A stretch of DNA of 64,000 nucleotides from Typha latifolia (Eukaryota; Streptophyta; Magnoliopsida; Poales; Typhaceae), in contig CM034106.1 in assembly GCA_019914945.1 (NCBI GenBank), positions 10,168,501-10,232,500 on the forward strand. Direction: 5' to 3'. A model generated the notes under the pieces. That model saw only the letters and a list, made by a program, of their open reading frames with translations. It searched no databases and had not been told where the DNA came from. Positions 1-11,814 of this stretch are shown piece after piece; position 1 is the stretch's first letter, and every line of letters starts with the position of its first letter. Made by a program: the position numbers and the translations under genes.

Positions 1-2640
1 GGAATTGGATATGTTATGAATACTTAGACAATATTGAAGCTCCTCTGTAGTATCAGTTACTTGGAAATAGTTTCCTGTATCATTTAACTTTGATGGGATA
101 CTTCAACAGACCTCTGGTTCAATATCTAGAGCATTATGCACTATTCAATTAGCATTATGAATTGTCCTAGGCCTAGTGCCTTTGACATAGTAATATTTTT
201 TTTATTTACTTTGACTCGGTAGTAGATATTTACTTCTTCAATAGTATATTGATTTATCTTGCAACTGTATCTTCTCTAAGATCATTTTGGTGCTATCTTT
301 CATTCGGTTATATAACTGTAATGTTGCTCAATGAAATTGAGTTTAATTTATTCCTTTGTTTGGCTGTGAATGTATGTAAATATTGTGCTTGACTGCAGCA
401 AGTATTATTTTCGTAATTAGCTAGTGATATGTGATTTATTTCTTTTGGAATCCAACTATCTATTTATGTTTTGAATTATTTGTTTATAAATGAAATAGTA
501 TGTACTTCATCGGACCTGTTTCTCTATATTCTATTTGAATTGGCAGTTTTTGCTGATTCATCCTACATATTATAGAAGTCTGATGTTTTATGTATGGCAT
601 AATTATTTGCAGGTTATTTGTGGATATTTTTATGATCTACAATTCTTTTTTCCTTATGTTGGTTTCCTGAAGAATCGATTTGTTTTGCAGGATTAATGCA
701 GCCTAAACCTCAGGAGAACTCTTAATACTTTCATTAATGCAGGAATTATTTTATTGGTGAATAATTTATCCTAATTTCTTGCATTTGTAGGGACAGAATG
801 ACAACTCCTTGCAGATAGCCAGACAACCTTATTACTGCACGGGAGAAAGTTATTGCACATTTGAACGGTCTCCCTTCTGTAGTAGGGTAATATCAAGGAC
901 CTCAGGTGAACTAAAAGCTAATAAGCCAGGTTATACAGTGCTCTGCTGATTTTAGATCCATTCTGATGTCTTCAGCCTCTTACTCCTGGGTACAAAATAT
1001 GCACCACACTGAGGTTGGTTTTTCTTCTGAAAATGTCATACTTATGTCATTCATCATAGTTTCTGTATTTCCAAAAGCATACAGTATTAAAGCATGACTT
1101 TTTACCCCCAATACTTACAAATTACCATTCATTTATATGGTCTTTTGTTTAGAAATTTTAATTCTAGTAAATGTGGTCAGGAGTCATCACTTTATTGTCC
1201 TGATTATTATTTTTGTAAATTTTTTTAATTGAATCATCAGTATTCTTTAAAGCTCCTCTAGTGCTGTTGCTTTTCTTAATCTTGTAATGATTTGGTCTTT
1301 TTGTTATTTCAGTGTTGTTCTCAGTATGCGAAACATTCTGATTCATTTGAAAGCTTGTCTTTTGCTTTCAAATTTGTTCCTGTTATTACTGCTGGAAAAA
1401 ATCACATCAGGACACATGCAATAAGTCCTCGGCAGATAATTCCATGCTATTGTACTTCAGAATTTAGTAACTTACAGTCTAGTATGCAGGCATGAATCTA
1501 TATTGCTGATTTTATTTTTCATACGCTAGAATATACTGAATCCAGGTAAGTGAAGAACTACAAGTCCATGCTGTTTTTGCATTTCACGAATAAAATCAAT
1601 CAGACTCTAGAAGGATACTTTTGTGTTTGAGTGTTTGGCTTGACTTGCATCTATACACAGTGATGTCTCTCTGCCTATTTGCGTTTTTGTTGCTCCGCTT
1701 GCATTTCTGATATAGATTCTCGTTAACAATATAAAAGAAATTAGTCTTCTCTCAGGAGGCATTGTTGATGGCAGCATGCTTTCACCAGATTAAAATGCTT
1801 ATACCCTCTTGTAATGCAGCTTTAGTTTACTTCATAACCCTACATTGCCGTATTCTTTTTGAAGAATTTCCACAGGTGACAAGCAGTTGCTCTTCAAGTT
1901 TTTGGCGTATATATCTCTAAAAACAGAGAAACTGAGCTGGTCGTCGTAATTCTTAGTAAGCCTTTCTATTTTCATGGTAATCCTATCATTACCAAGTTTT
2001 TCCTCGTTCCACACTGTGGAGTTTATTTCTTACTATCTTGATCAGTGACTTCGAGGCGACATTTGCAGCATTTGTCAACCTCCACTCATCATGTGTGCTG
2101 TATCTGCTGTATCACTGAAAGCCTATAGAAGACAGTGACCAGCAACTCTAGAGGGGAGTGATGGATTTCCAGACCTTCTCTTTTCAAACCTAAATCACCT
2201 TGCAAGATTTTCCATGTTCCGAGAAATTACATTATCGCATGATCTGTCAGCTTCCTCCGTCAGACTTGAACAGTCAGTCTGTAATTTATTTGAACTTCTA
2301 TTGTCTCTCCTTGGAATCCAACTGGCTTAGCTGGTTTGTAAGTAGTATGTAATGCGGAATTTTCTTCTGTTTTCCTCAGTGTTAAAGCTGTTGATACTCA
2401 TTTCATTTGTCTGTGTATTTTAGAAAACCATATGAAAATTCATGGTTTTATATTCGATTCTCAAAGGCTCTCCTTCTTAATGGTGCTAATGTAAATTGCA
2501 GTGGTGATTGGTTAGCTATATTGATACTGAAAGAATTTATTGACAAAATATTTCTTCTTATCAGGCACAAATGAAACCATCGAAATGGAAGTCCATGTGA
2601 ACTTTGAGGATCATTTGATAGATTTTCTTAGCTAAAGCCA
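1..2640. other. Upstream stretch without an assignable gene
   Basis: This AT-rich stretch shows no recognisable protein. Several short open blocks follow plausible splice acceptors on the + strand: 791-949, 1313-1495 and about 2567-2633. I tested joining the first two (115 nt to a donor at 906, then 1313) and the frame is not kept, so I do not call a gene. It may be the 3' end or a non-coding tail of a gene that begins before the window. The three blocks do not resemble any family I know. Confidence 0.3.
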
Positions 2641-2888
2641 TCATCCCCGAGATATACCGTAGATTGCTATATACCCACTGGTTCTCCAAACAAGTGGAAT
2701 CGAGGCGGTGAGCGACTGATACCTTCCAAGATAAAACGAGTGACGCTTAAGTAATAAAAGCCAAAACTTCAGTTCGGTGTCCAAATTATTGGCCAGTAGA
2801 AAATCTTCCTATTTCAAAACTAAAGTCCAGGAAAAGAAATTGTTTAAAAGACAAATGGAGGAAGGATAGAGAGAGGAAGTAAAAAAAG

Positions 2889-5800
2889 ATGGACCTCGCC
2901 TTCTCTTCGCTCCTACCAATCCCACCTACGAAAGCAGCAACGCGCCCGCGCCCTTCGCTTTTCTTTCGATCTTTTCCTCTACCCACAAAGAAATCTTCTC
3001 GTATCGCTGCCTCCATTGCCCCCTCTCCCGTACTCTTTTTCTCTCTCTAACCCGTATCTCTCTCTTTTTCTACTTCTCTCTCTAAAACTCTTCTTCCTTT
3101 CTCTGTCGCAGTCGGTGGAATTGGAGCAGCGGAAGCACGACCTCCTCCGAGCCATCCAGGAAACGCAGCGGGGTCTCATCACCACCCCCGACCAACGCTC
3201 CGCCATCGAAGAAGCCCTGGTCTCGAAATCAAATTACTGGCAAAAGGTTCAATTTTGCTCGGCATTTGTTTGTTTATTTGCTCTCACTCCGAAGCAATCT
3301 GTTACAGGTATGCTTGGAGAAGTACGACGCCGGGTTACCGGTCGACCTGGCGAGGCTGGACGGCACATGGCGGTTGAATTACACCTCGGCGTCCGACGTT
3401 CTCATCCTCTTCGAGGCCGCCGCGAGGCTATCCTTCCTTCAGGTTTGCAGTTCTAGATTTCTTCTAACTTTCCCATTCACGCATTTCTTCAATTTTCTTT
3501 TATTTGCTTTTCTTTTTTGAAAGAAAAGCTACTGGCCTACTGCCAGAGCTCACCTCAAGTCGTCTCTAGTTAAGACCCTGTTATTGCAAACCAACCTTAA
3601 AAGGGCCCTGACCTTCAAGGGTATTCTAATCTTGCAAATACCAGGCAAAATCTTAGAGAATCCTCCATTATTCAGAAAAGTATATAAGGACTTAACTGAG
3701 TAAACACCATTACTGCTAAATCTCCATTTAACATTATCCCTGCTGTCGCATTCTTCACATAATTGATCATCTCCTGCTTCTCAGCCAACAGTCTATCATC
3801 CTAATACCTCTGGTGATCAAATCTTTGCCGAGGTCATTTAACCAACTAATTTCTTTTGCTCTTTTTTCGATATCCTGTTTAGCCCATGTGCCACCAAAAA
3901 GGAATAAGAATGGCCCTGCTTTAGCCCGTTCCTACACCTGAAATCTTTTCTAGCATCTCCATTAACTGTAACAGCAAAAGAGCCAGTTGTACTAGCTTGC
4001 ATCATCCAATCCAATTCTCATCAATCCCTCGTCATCTCAACACATTCTAAAAAAAGTCCCATCTCACCTTATCATAAGTTTTTTCAAGATTCAACGTCAG
4101 CTTAGATCCTTTTTTTCTTCACTCACAAATAATATCATGTGCACTCACCATGCTATCAAGAATAAGCCTCTTTTTTATAAATGCACTTTGATAACTCTCA
4201 ATCAACTTATCAATCACCCTATTTAATATGGCAGTAAGTGCTTTCATAATAATCTTATAGCTAGAGTGTAGCAAGCTGATAGGTCTGAATTCCTGGACCC
4301 TATCAGCACCCTCCATCTTAGGAATCAAACAAATATTAGCATAGTTCAGTCTCTGCATATTCAAACTGCCCTCATACAGAACATCAAAAAGTTTTACATC
4401 TTTCTTAATTTGCTCCCGAAAGTGTTGATAAAATTTTATATTAAAATAATCAGGCGTGTTATACTGTAATTTATCCCAAAACACTGGCCTTCTAGTTTCA
4501 TCTTCAGAAAAGGGTACGATCAACTACCCAGATTCATCAGTACACAATCTATGATTCTCCCAAATGTTAGGAGACATCTTTATTCTCCATTCCTCCACGT
4601 GCGCAAATAATTGTATATAATATTCAGATATATGATCCTTAAGTTTGGCAGTATCAAAAGCCAACTTATTGGCAACCTGCATAGAAAAAATGGTATTATT
4701 CTTCTTCTTCTACCATTAGCAGTTATATGATCCTTCTTCTTCTATCATTAGCATTTCGTCATATATTTAATGGCCATTCTATACTTGGCCCTTCTTTTTT
4801 TGCATTTTTAGATTGGGCAGATTTTTCAGAAATTTGAGTGCAAGGATCGATCAGATGGAGGGATCGTGCGCAATGTCGTGCGCTGGAGTATTCCAACTCT
4901 ATTAGAGGTAATTTGGGGCAACCTTCTATTCATGTGATTGATTTGAGGCTAGATCTCCACCTGTAGTTTGAATTGCTCACTAAAAGGTCCTCAGTTGATT
5001 GCGGAAGAATCCATTCCCTCAAAGGTTACAATTAAATGCCTTTAACAACACTAGTGGAGAGGTACGTTAATATTAGTATGTGTAACATACAAGCATTCGA
5101 AATGGTCCTCAGTTGATTGCGGAAGAATCCATTCCCTCAAAGGTTACAATTATTGGGTTGGGAGTGATCAGAGATTAATGGCCTCTGCTAACTTTTCTTA
5201 GCAACTCTTTAATTCATGTCTGGCTTATCTCTTTCCTATTTGAAACTTTTAGTGATATCTGTAGGAGCAAGAAGGTGCTACATTGTTGGTCTCTGCAAAA
5301 TTTTCTGTTCTATCTAAGCGCAACATCTTTCTTCAGTTTGAAGAGGTATACTTCTTCCATCTCAGGACCTGGTTGCTGTTAATAATGAACTAGATGTATC
5401 CAGATTAGTTGGTGCCATGTGATCCATCCTGCATAATTTTTTAAATGGCTCATTGAAAGTAGTAGCCCACATGAGCTGATAGGGAACATTCGTTGTGAAT
5501 GAGGCTCTCCACATGTTTTTTTCTTCGTTTTCTCCTACTTATACTTGAAAATTCTAAAGAAAAAGAGTATTTCTTGTCAACTAGCAAGCATCTTGCACTG
5601 ATATGAACTATGTTTGCAAAATATGGTTTTTCCAATATGTCCCTCTACTTGCGTTCATTTGGTCCTATCTACTGTTTCTTCTACATGAGAAATGATAAGA
5701 GCTATACATGTATATGACTATCCTCAAGTTCATTAAAAGGATAGCAGAATCAAAACTCTAATTAGACTTCTGCTATTGTTCCCTTTTTTGCCATGATTTA

Positions 5801-7232
5801 TTAGTCACTTGTAGGAAAAGGTATGCAAAAACAGGTCCCTCATCTGAGATATATTTTCATGTCGTATATCTTTTCTTGTTTTGCTATTTCCTGAGGCGGA
5901 ATGGTGCAGACACCAGACCCAAATCATCAGTCAGACATTATGAGAGAGGGATTTTGATTTTGAAGGCAGTTTAGTCTCTCTTTGTTAGGATATTTTAGTC
6001 TTTTTGTCTTTTAGGATTTGCTTATATAAATGCTTATCTTTTTAGTCAGGATCAATGAATGTTTTTGAGATTTGAGATCATCTGCTTTGTTACGTTGGTG
6101 GAATCCAACACCTTGTTGGTGAATTCCGTGAGTTTGTTTCTCGTTGGTGGATTCTAACACCTCATTGGATTTCGCTGGTTTGCTATTTTGTTTTTCGTCT
6201 ATCATCATCCTACATCACAGAATAGAGGAATGAGAGAAAAAACTTTTAACTACTTTTTTGCTTCTTACTATCTAGTGGATTCGACTTGATGGCATGCTTT
6301 CTCATTGTCTGATAGGTTGCTGTTGAAAATATCAGAATCAGTGAGCAGCTGCAAGCATTGATAGCTCCAGCGATACTTCCTCGTTCTTTTCTTAGTCTGC
6401 AGGTATACCAGATATTCAGTTCTGACATTTTTTATTTATTATGTTGTTGCAACAATACAATCTCATATATGCACTGTCCTGATAACCTTTTAGTTAGCTT
6501 AATTAATTTGCACATGCTAAACAATTGTTGACCATCTTCAGCATCATTGAAGCATCCATAAACAATCGTCAAGACATACATAGCTAGCTAATAGAATTAA
6601 ACACACCCACATGGCCACACCCTTAGCTCGGGACTTTGGGGAGTCAATCATGCAAACTAAAGCAAAAGGTTTTTATTGTGCAAATAATCTTATTTGCTCA
6701 ACAGAAAGTGTGCAAACAATCTTATTTGCTCAACAGAAAGCTATGTCAGATAGACTTGATACTGCTGCGAGGATGATAATATAAGTACTGGTTCATATGT
6801 AAAATAAAGCGATAGGTTTTCAACCTTTCATGGTGAAAATATTCTTATTTGCTCGACAGTAAGCTATGTCAGGTGGACTAGATACTGCTATGAGGACGAT
6901 GGTATAAGTATGGTTCATATGTAAAATAATGCTGTGGTTCACTACCAGCATTTTTCCTAATTAATGAAATGTTTCCTCATGTAGATATTACAGTTCTTCA
7001 GAACTCTCCGAGCTCAAGTGCCTGTGAGTGGCCCAGAGAGGTATGTGTCTCTAATCTGATTAACATCCAAGTATAGTTTCGTTAGATATCAAAGTTGTGC
7101 ATTCAACTGAATTGCAGACGATCGCCTGGAGGATTGTATTACCTTACTTACTTGGACCGGGATATGCTTCTGGGTCGTGCAGTCGGCGGTGGGGGAGTTT
7201 TTGTTTTCACAAGAGCGCAACCTCTTACGTGA
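2889..7232 (+). CDS. PAP10: Plastid-lipid-associated protein / fibrillin (PAP10, FBN8 type)
   Basis: Eight coding exons: 2889-3029, 3112-3246, 3308-3442, 4812-4907, 5265-5345, 6316-6402, 6985-7040, 7118-7232. They give a 281-residue protein, and all junctions are GT-AG and in frame. The first exon (47 residues) is Ser/Pro/Arg-rich with few acids and looks like a chloroplast transit peptide. The PAP/fibrillin domain covers about residues 50-278, with LDGTWRLNYTSASDVL near 113, the block GQIFQKFECKDRSDGG in exon 4, LIAPAILPRSFLSLQ in exon 6 and the C-terminal GLYYLTYLDRDMLLGR plus a glycine run before VFVFT. From memory this pattern matches Arabidopsis At2g46910 best. Fibrillins bind lipids in plastoglobules and thylakoids; the precise role of this member is not evident here. 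Intron 3 carries a decayed LINE, and introns 4 and 6 carry internal repeats. Confidence 0.93.
3535..4695 (-). mobile_element. Degenerate LINE (non-LTR) reverse transcriptase fragment in fibrillin intron 3
   Basis: The minus strand of intron 3 encodes reverse-transcriptase blocks of plant L1-type LINEs. Over 4119-4523 these include ANICLIPKMEGADRVQEFRP, ISLLHSSYKIIMKALT and YQSAFIKKRLILDSMVSAHD. Upstream (4523-4690) is a block like KDHISEYYIQLF interrupted by a stop. Downstream, after a frameshift near 4110, comes KLTLNLEKTYDKVRWDFF, which corresponds to the family's LDFEKAYDRVxWxF motif. The catalytic FxDD box and both ends were not found. Stops and frameshifts show it is dead. It lies antisense to the host gene. 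Confidence 0.85.
4986..5152. repeat. Two identical 49-bp direct repeats in fibrillin intron 4
   Basis: The block beginning GGTCCTCAGTTGATTGCGG occurs at 4986-5034 and again, without a mismatch, at 5104-5152, 118 bp apart. The spacer contains unrelated sequence. Both lie inside the intron between exons 4 and 5. Confidence 0.9.
6675..6932. repeat. Imperfect tandem repeats in fibrillin intron 6
   Basis: A unit of about 100 bp containing CTTATTTGCTCAACAGAAAG and TGGTTCATATGTAAAATAA appears at about 6708-6809 and, diverged, at 6831-6932. A short third copy of its first part lies at about 6675-6703. Confidence 0.8.
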
Positions 7233-9148
7233 CTGTTCCTCTCTGCCGAAAACTGAATCATGAAGACACAAAAAGCCGCTCATAGTGGACAACAAAAGTA
7301 CAGGAAGAGTTTCTGCATTCAGCCTTACAGAAAAATTATGACACTTCCAGATGAAAGCCGCATTCAAATTCATGTCTTAAACCCATGAAATATAGTACCA
7401 TCGTAATACAACTTCATACTTCAGAAGGATGCTTTTTCTTAGCTGATATTTTACTTCCTGTGGAATATACCGGTTGGAACTTGGCCTTTTATCCTAGTTG
7501 CGTTGCGTTGCGTTAGTAATCTATCTTCTGATTGTTCACATGTTAATACATCATCCTAATATCTCAGTACGAAGTTGTGTCATAAGATTTCTTTTTTGCC
7601 AGTGTCTAATGGCATTTTTCAATCCATATGATGCTTTTGTTTATAAGCCAAGGTTTTGAGTGTAAATATCATACTCAAAAATTGGTTTCAAGCATAGCCC
7701 ATTCATTTGATAAGAAGATGCATCGCAGCTCGCAAGCTTTAAACAACCGAATCGCGATGCGGCAATCCAACGGTAATCCGTCAACGGATCTTTCAAGTAG
7801 GGTAATTCCGTCATTTCACATTCATTGGAATGCTAATTAGGGTTCCAGTCTGTGGAGCGCTCCCTCCTCTATATATATGCGGCTGCGACTCTTCATCTTT
7901 TTCACCTCGGAGATCATTGCTAGTTGTGCATCAGGTGAGTTTCTGTAGACTATAGAAACTTTCTTTCTCTTCTATTCTTCTCCTTTGATAGGATTTTTGT
8001 TTATCAAAGGCAACGAGCAATAATTCAGGCAGCCCCTTTGTCTCATCAAATGACATTGGAGGTGTTGTTTTGCTCGGAGAGCAAATCTAAGCTTCTGCTC
8101 TTCAGATTGGCTGAGAGAAATCTCTTTCTCCTTGACGCTGGTCTAGTAGTCTTAAGCACACCCTCTCCAAACCCCCACTTTTTAAAAAGATTATTTTTGA
8201 TAGAACCATCCGGTAATTTAATTCGTGCTAGTATCGCTTAAAATCCCAGATTTTTTTCATATTAGAGAGAGTCGAAGAACTCGTCACAAATAATTGATTA
8301 ATTTCTAAAACCTTGAGATGGTCTCGTGCTGTTAAATCGAAGTTCCTGGGTAACCCAAGAAAGGAAATTTGGTTTACTTGCGAAGTTGATTTGATGCGAC
8401 TTGAGTAAAAATTTTCTTCTTGTTGGATCAAATCATTCTCTGGCGAATACCCTCCGCTACAAATGGAGTCCATTTTTTGCTAAAGAAAATTCCAAACGAC
8501 GTCCGTTGATTTGATAGGCGAATATAATCTAATTCGGCCATTAAATTAACTGGGCCATAAAAAACCGAATTGGGTCTCTAAATCACCAATGTTTTAACAT
8601 AGGAGATTCAAATCAAATTTCTAAAATAAAATATAGATATCCAGCTACATTTTACAAATGATTAAAAATGACGAAATGTATATAGATCCAACCAAACGTA
8701 TACAGAGAGAACTATAGTAATTCAACTGCTCTTTTAAGAGGAAAAAGCCCATTTCTTGTTGAATTAAACAATGTAACGGGGACTGATATCTAATTAAGAG
8801 TAGTGCTTTCTGATATGTAGTCCTTATAAGTACGTTTTATGAACAGGATATCCAAGGTAAAATATTAAAATTCAGGAAAATGTGGTGGATGTTAATACGA
8901 GTAAAATTGCAATACATAGAAACACACCGGTTACTATTTAAATCAAAAGGTCATTTAAATATATCTATGGAAGCATCTACAAAGACATTGCAAATTAAGC
9001 ACCGAAGCAATTCCCTCTAATAACAATTTTTGGAGGCCTACTAAACGTCTAAAAACTTCGCACTTCCTCTATTAAATGAGAGAATGTATGCATCCAAACA
9101 CTTCCTTTTATTGCTAGACGCTCGAAAAGTCCCATTTCCTTGTTAAAA
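7233..9148. other. Intergenic region with a promoter-like segment
   Basis: The fibrillin 3' UTR probably occupies the first few hundred bases. A telo-box-like TTAGGGTT (about 7836-7844) and a TATA box follow at 7.8-7.9 kb (separate entry). The rest, 8240-9148, is AT-rich and shows no gene. Confidence 0.5.
7836..7935 (+). promoter_or_regulatory. Promoter-like element with non-coding first exon
   Basis: A telo-box-like ATTAGGGTT is followed 30 bp later by the TATA motif CTATATATATG (7869-7879), a C/T-rich start region, and a strong donor CATCAG|GTGAGT at 7932-7934. This order is typical of plant translation-machinery genes with a leader intron. An acceptor exists at about 8030 (TAATTCAG), but the ORF after it (8038-8241, 67 aa) has no recognisable family. 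It could be a truncated promoter copy or an unannotated small gene. Confidence 0.4.
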
Positions 9149-9511
9149 CTAGTGGCATGGCTGTGGCAGTGGCGGCGGCGGCGACAGTGTCGGCGGCGGC
9201 TTATTCTTGGGAATAGGCTTTGTATTGTGGTGATATTGCGAAGGCTTTGGAGCCGGCGGTGGGGGTCGAGATCTTCCAAAAGTTTCATACTGGCGGTGAG
9301 GACGAGGTGAATGGAAGTAGACATGTGAATTGGAAGAGGGTTTAGGAGCAGCGTGCGTCGCTTCCTGGCGAGCTAAGAATCTTGCGTTGATTCTCTCATC
9401 AGTGGGCAAGAAAGGAGTACTGGAAGTCACTTCTTCTCCATTTGAAGGCGCTACAATACTTATTGCAAGAGTTAGGAAAGCCTGGAGGACAAGGCATGCA
9501 TGGAGTCTCAT
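9149..9511 (-). CDS. Small secreted proline-rich protein, function unknown
   Basis: This is a single-exon ORF of 120 residues with an ATG at 9511. Residues 1-25 form a clear signal peptide: a short polar start, the hydrophobic run CLVLQAFLTLAISIV and a small-residue cleavage zone near SNG|EE. The mature part is basic and proline-rich in its second half, with SRPPPPAPKPSQYHHNTKP and PPPTLSPPPPLPQPCH, so it may be a cell-wall or apoplastic protein or a precursor of a processed peptide. Only two cysteines are present (residues 6 and 119), which argues against lipid-transfer proteins or defensins. A TATA box sits about 40 bp upstream. I do not recognise the family. Confidence 0.65.
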   Translation of the reverse strand: MRLHACLVLQAFLTLAISIVAPSNGEEVTSSTPFLPTDERINARFLARQEATHAAPKPSSNSHVYFHSPRPHRQYETFGRSRPPPPAPKPSQYHHNTKPIPKNKPPPTLSPPPPLPQPCH

Positions 9512-9549
9512 TTCCTTACTAATCCTTCAAAGTCCACTCTCTTAGGAGT

Positions 9550-9562
9550 TATATATAAATAG
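9550..9562 (-). promoter_or_regulatory. TATA box of the proline-rich protein gene
   Basis: On the minus strand this reads TATTTATATATAAC. It lies about 40 bp before the ATG at 9511, implying a 5' UTR of only 10-20 nt. Confidence 0.65.
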
Positions 9563-11800
9563 AGCTTCATTTAAATCCAAGTCTATGGAACAGGGAGCAA
9601 GCACATGGTGATGATTAATGAGTGTTTGCCCTCAAATGCATTTCTAATTAGTCAAAATAATTAGATGGCGTTTACCATGTGATTTTTTCCGAAGTCAAAG
9701 TTAACGGAGGATGAAGAGTGGTTTCCGGGGTTGTCTTCCGACTCACTGGCCAACCTCAAGAGAGTGTTGCAAAACCCACATATCTACCACGTGTGTATAT
9801 TAAAAAAAAAAATTAACACCTGCTGAAGTGTTTCTTTTTCTTTTTATTTATCTACAGATTCCCAGTATCATTCTATGATCCTCCAAAGTATTGATTGGGC
9901 GTCTGAAAATCGAATACAAATTAAACATGATCGTAGCAATTGGATAGGCACTTGTTACATTGGTATGCATTTGATTACATCCACATCAAACTAACATAGG
10001 ATCAACCTACACCAAATCCCAATACTTTTTACCAAAGCTTATCACCCATTAGGCATAGATGGGCTAACACTTCAGCCCATTCAATACAATTCGTCTTCAC
10101 GTATTCAAACTCTGACCTCTTACTCTCTTAGTAAGGAACGTACAGTTGGGCCTATAAATTTTAGCATTATTATGGCCCTCGTAGTTAAGAAACTGCCCTA
10201 ATTCATACATAACAACAACTACTTAAATCAATTATCAATGGGCCTCGGCCCAGTTATGTAACTGGGCCTAATATGTCAACAAATATTGGATACCTAGAGT
10301 TTGGACTCTGCAGGTGAATGTAATTTTTTATTGACAGATAATTTATAGCTAATTGTTCTCGATATATCAACACAGACACAAATTTGAACTCAATTACTAA
10401 AGCTAAGCAAGCATGCATTAATAACAAACAATTAATGTATACACCTGGCAATAATATATATGAAAGGAGTACCACTCTGCTCTGCTCCACATGGCTCCAC
10501 AGACCACAGCATATTCTACGACTCCCTGGCAACTTGGGAGCACATGGGTGGGGGGAGGGAGGGAGCGGAGCAACGACGACATCCTTTCCCTTCCCCCACC
10601 TCGATCCCTCCATATAATACTATGAAGTCTTTAGTCAGCTTTGGATGGATCCCAAGGCCAAGGGTGGGGGGGAATTCATTCAACTTCCTCTCTCTCTCTG
10701 TGATAATAAGAGAAAAGGCGTTGTCGTAAAGCTAAATGCAGCAAAGACAGCTAAAGTTGCCGCCCATCCCACTTTTCCCATCAAGCAATCCCCACTTTCC
10801 CTTTATTTTTTTTTTCTTTCTTTTCCTTGTTCGCGTTCATCATTAGTTGAGAGAAGTTGCATTTCACACCCTGACCATTTTACACTTTGGACCCTGTCCT
10901 TTTTTTATTTGTAGATACCTTCTATTTTCAGATAATTGTACTTAGACCTGTCAATTTCTTTCCACGTATATCTTTTCGTTAAATTTTTGTGATGTATTGA
11001 CTCAAATAAGTAGTAATAATAATAATATAGGAAGTCTTGTGTGTAAATTATCCCCAAAGTCATAGTCTTCCGTTCTAAAAAGTTATAAACTACATTCAGA
11101 CTAATAATCAATATGATTTCTTTGTCCAGACGGTGACGAATGCGTAGAAATTTAGGTAGAAAATGAGGACTAAACTCCTCTCTTTTGCCTGAAGTCACAT
11201 GGTCGAAAATTTAAAAAGATAAAAGAGTTTTGACATGTAAAAATTTAAGTGTTATAATAATAATAAAGTTCTATGTGCCCCTTCAAAGTTTATAATTTGT
11301 GTTTATATCTTTCAAAATTTTATATCTGCGTAGAAATCCTACGAATTACTATTATATATATGAGTTAAAAATTTAGTAATTTAACAGTGGAAATAATATA
11401 AATAAACTTAGTTAAAATAAATATATACAAGCAAAAATAAGAATATCTGTGTCCTTCTACAGTTAAATTAATAGAGTTTTAAGAGTTTTTGTTTTCTAGT
11501 ATAGTTAGGATTCATAGGTATATAAGTTTTAAAAAAAGAGTTTTAAAAGAAAAATATACACATAAAATAAAAAGGGGTAGACTCTTAAATAATAGATTTC
11601 AAAAGGGTATTCTTGAAAAAGAACCCACACAAAAGTATTAAATCAAATGAAATTTAGATTCTTTATTTTTTTTAGAAATTTATAGTCAGAGAAATGATTT
11701 CATACCACCAACTTTCCAGAGGAGCATCTCTTTACATCGCACATCCACCCAAATTAAAGTGCGTTTCATGTGGGTTTCAGTTCAACTTGAACGTGGTGTA
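9563..11800. other. Intergenic region, no gene seen
   Basis: Short ORFs here overlap in several frames, lack domain signatures, and coincide with GA/CT-rich (10530-10800) or AT-rich (10900-11700) composition. The last few hundred bases are presumably the actin promoter. No convincing TATA box is visible close to the actin leader. Confidence 0.5.
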
Positions 11801-11814
11801 CTGCTCCCTCTCCT

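Noticed and set aside
791..1495. Two open blocks (791-949 and 1313-1495) as spliced exons of one gene
   Set aside because: Joining the donor at 906 to the acceptor at 1312 breaks the frame at once, and neither block resembles a known family.
10254..10914. Overlapping short frames around 10.3-10.9 kb
   Set aside because: They lie in several frames on both strands over G/C-rich and CT-rich low-complexity sequence, with no splice or promoter context.
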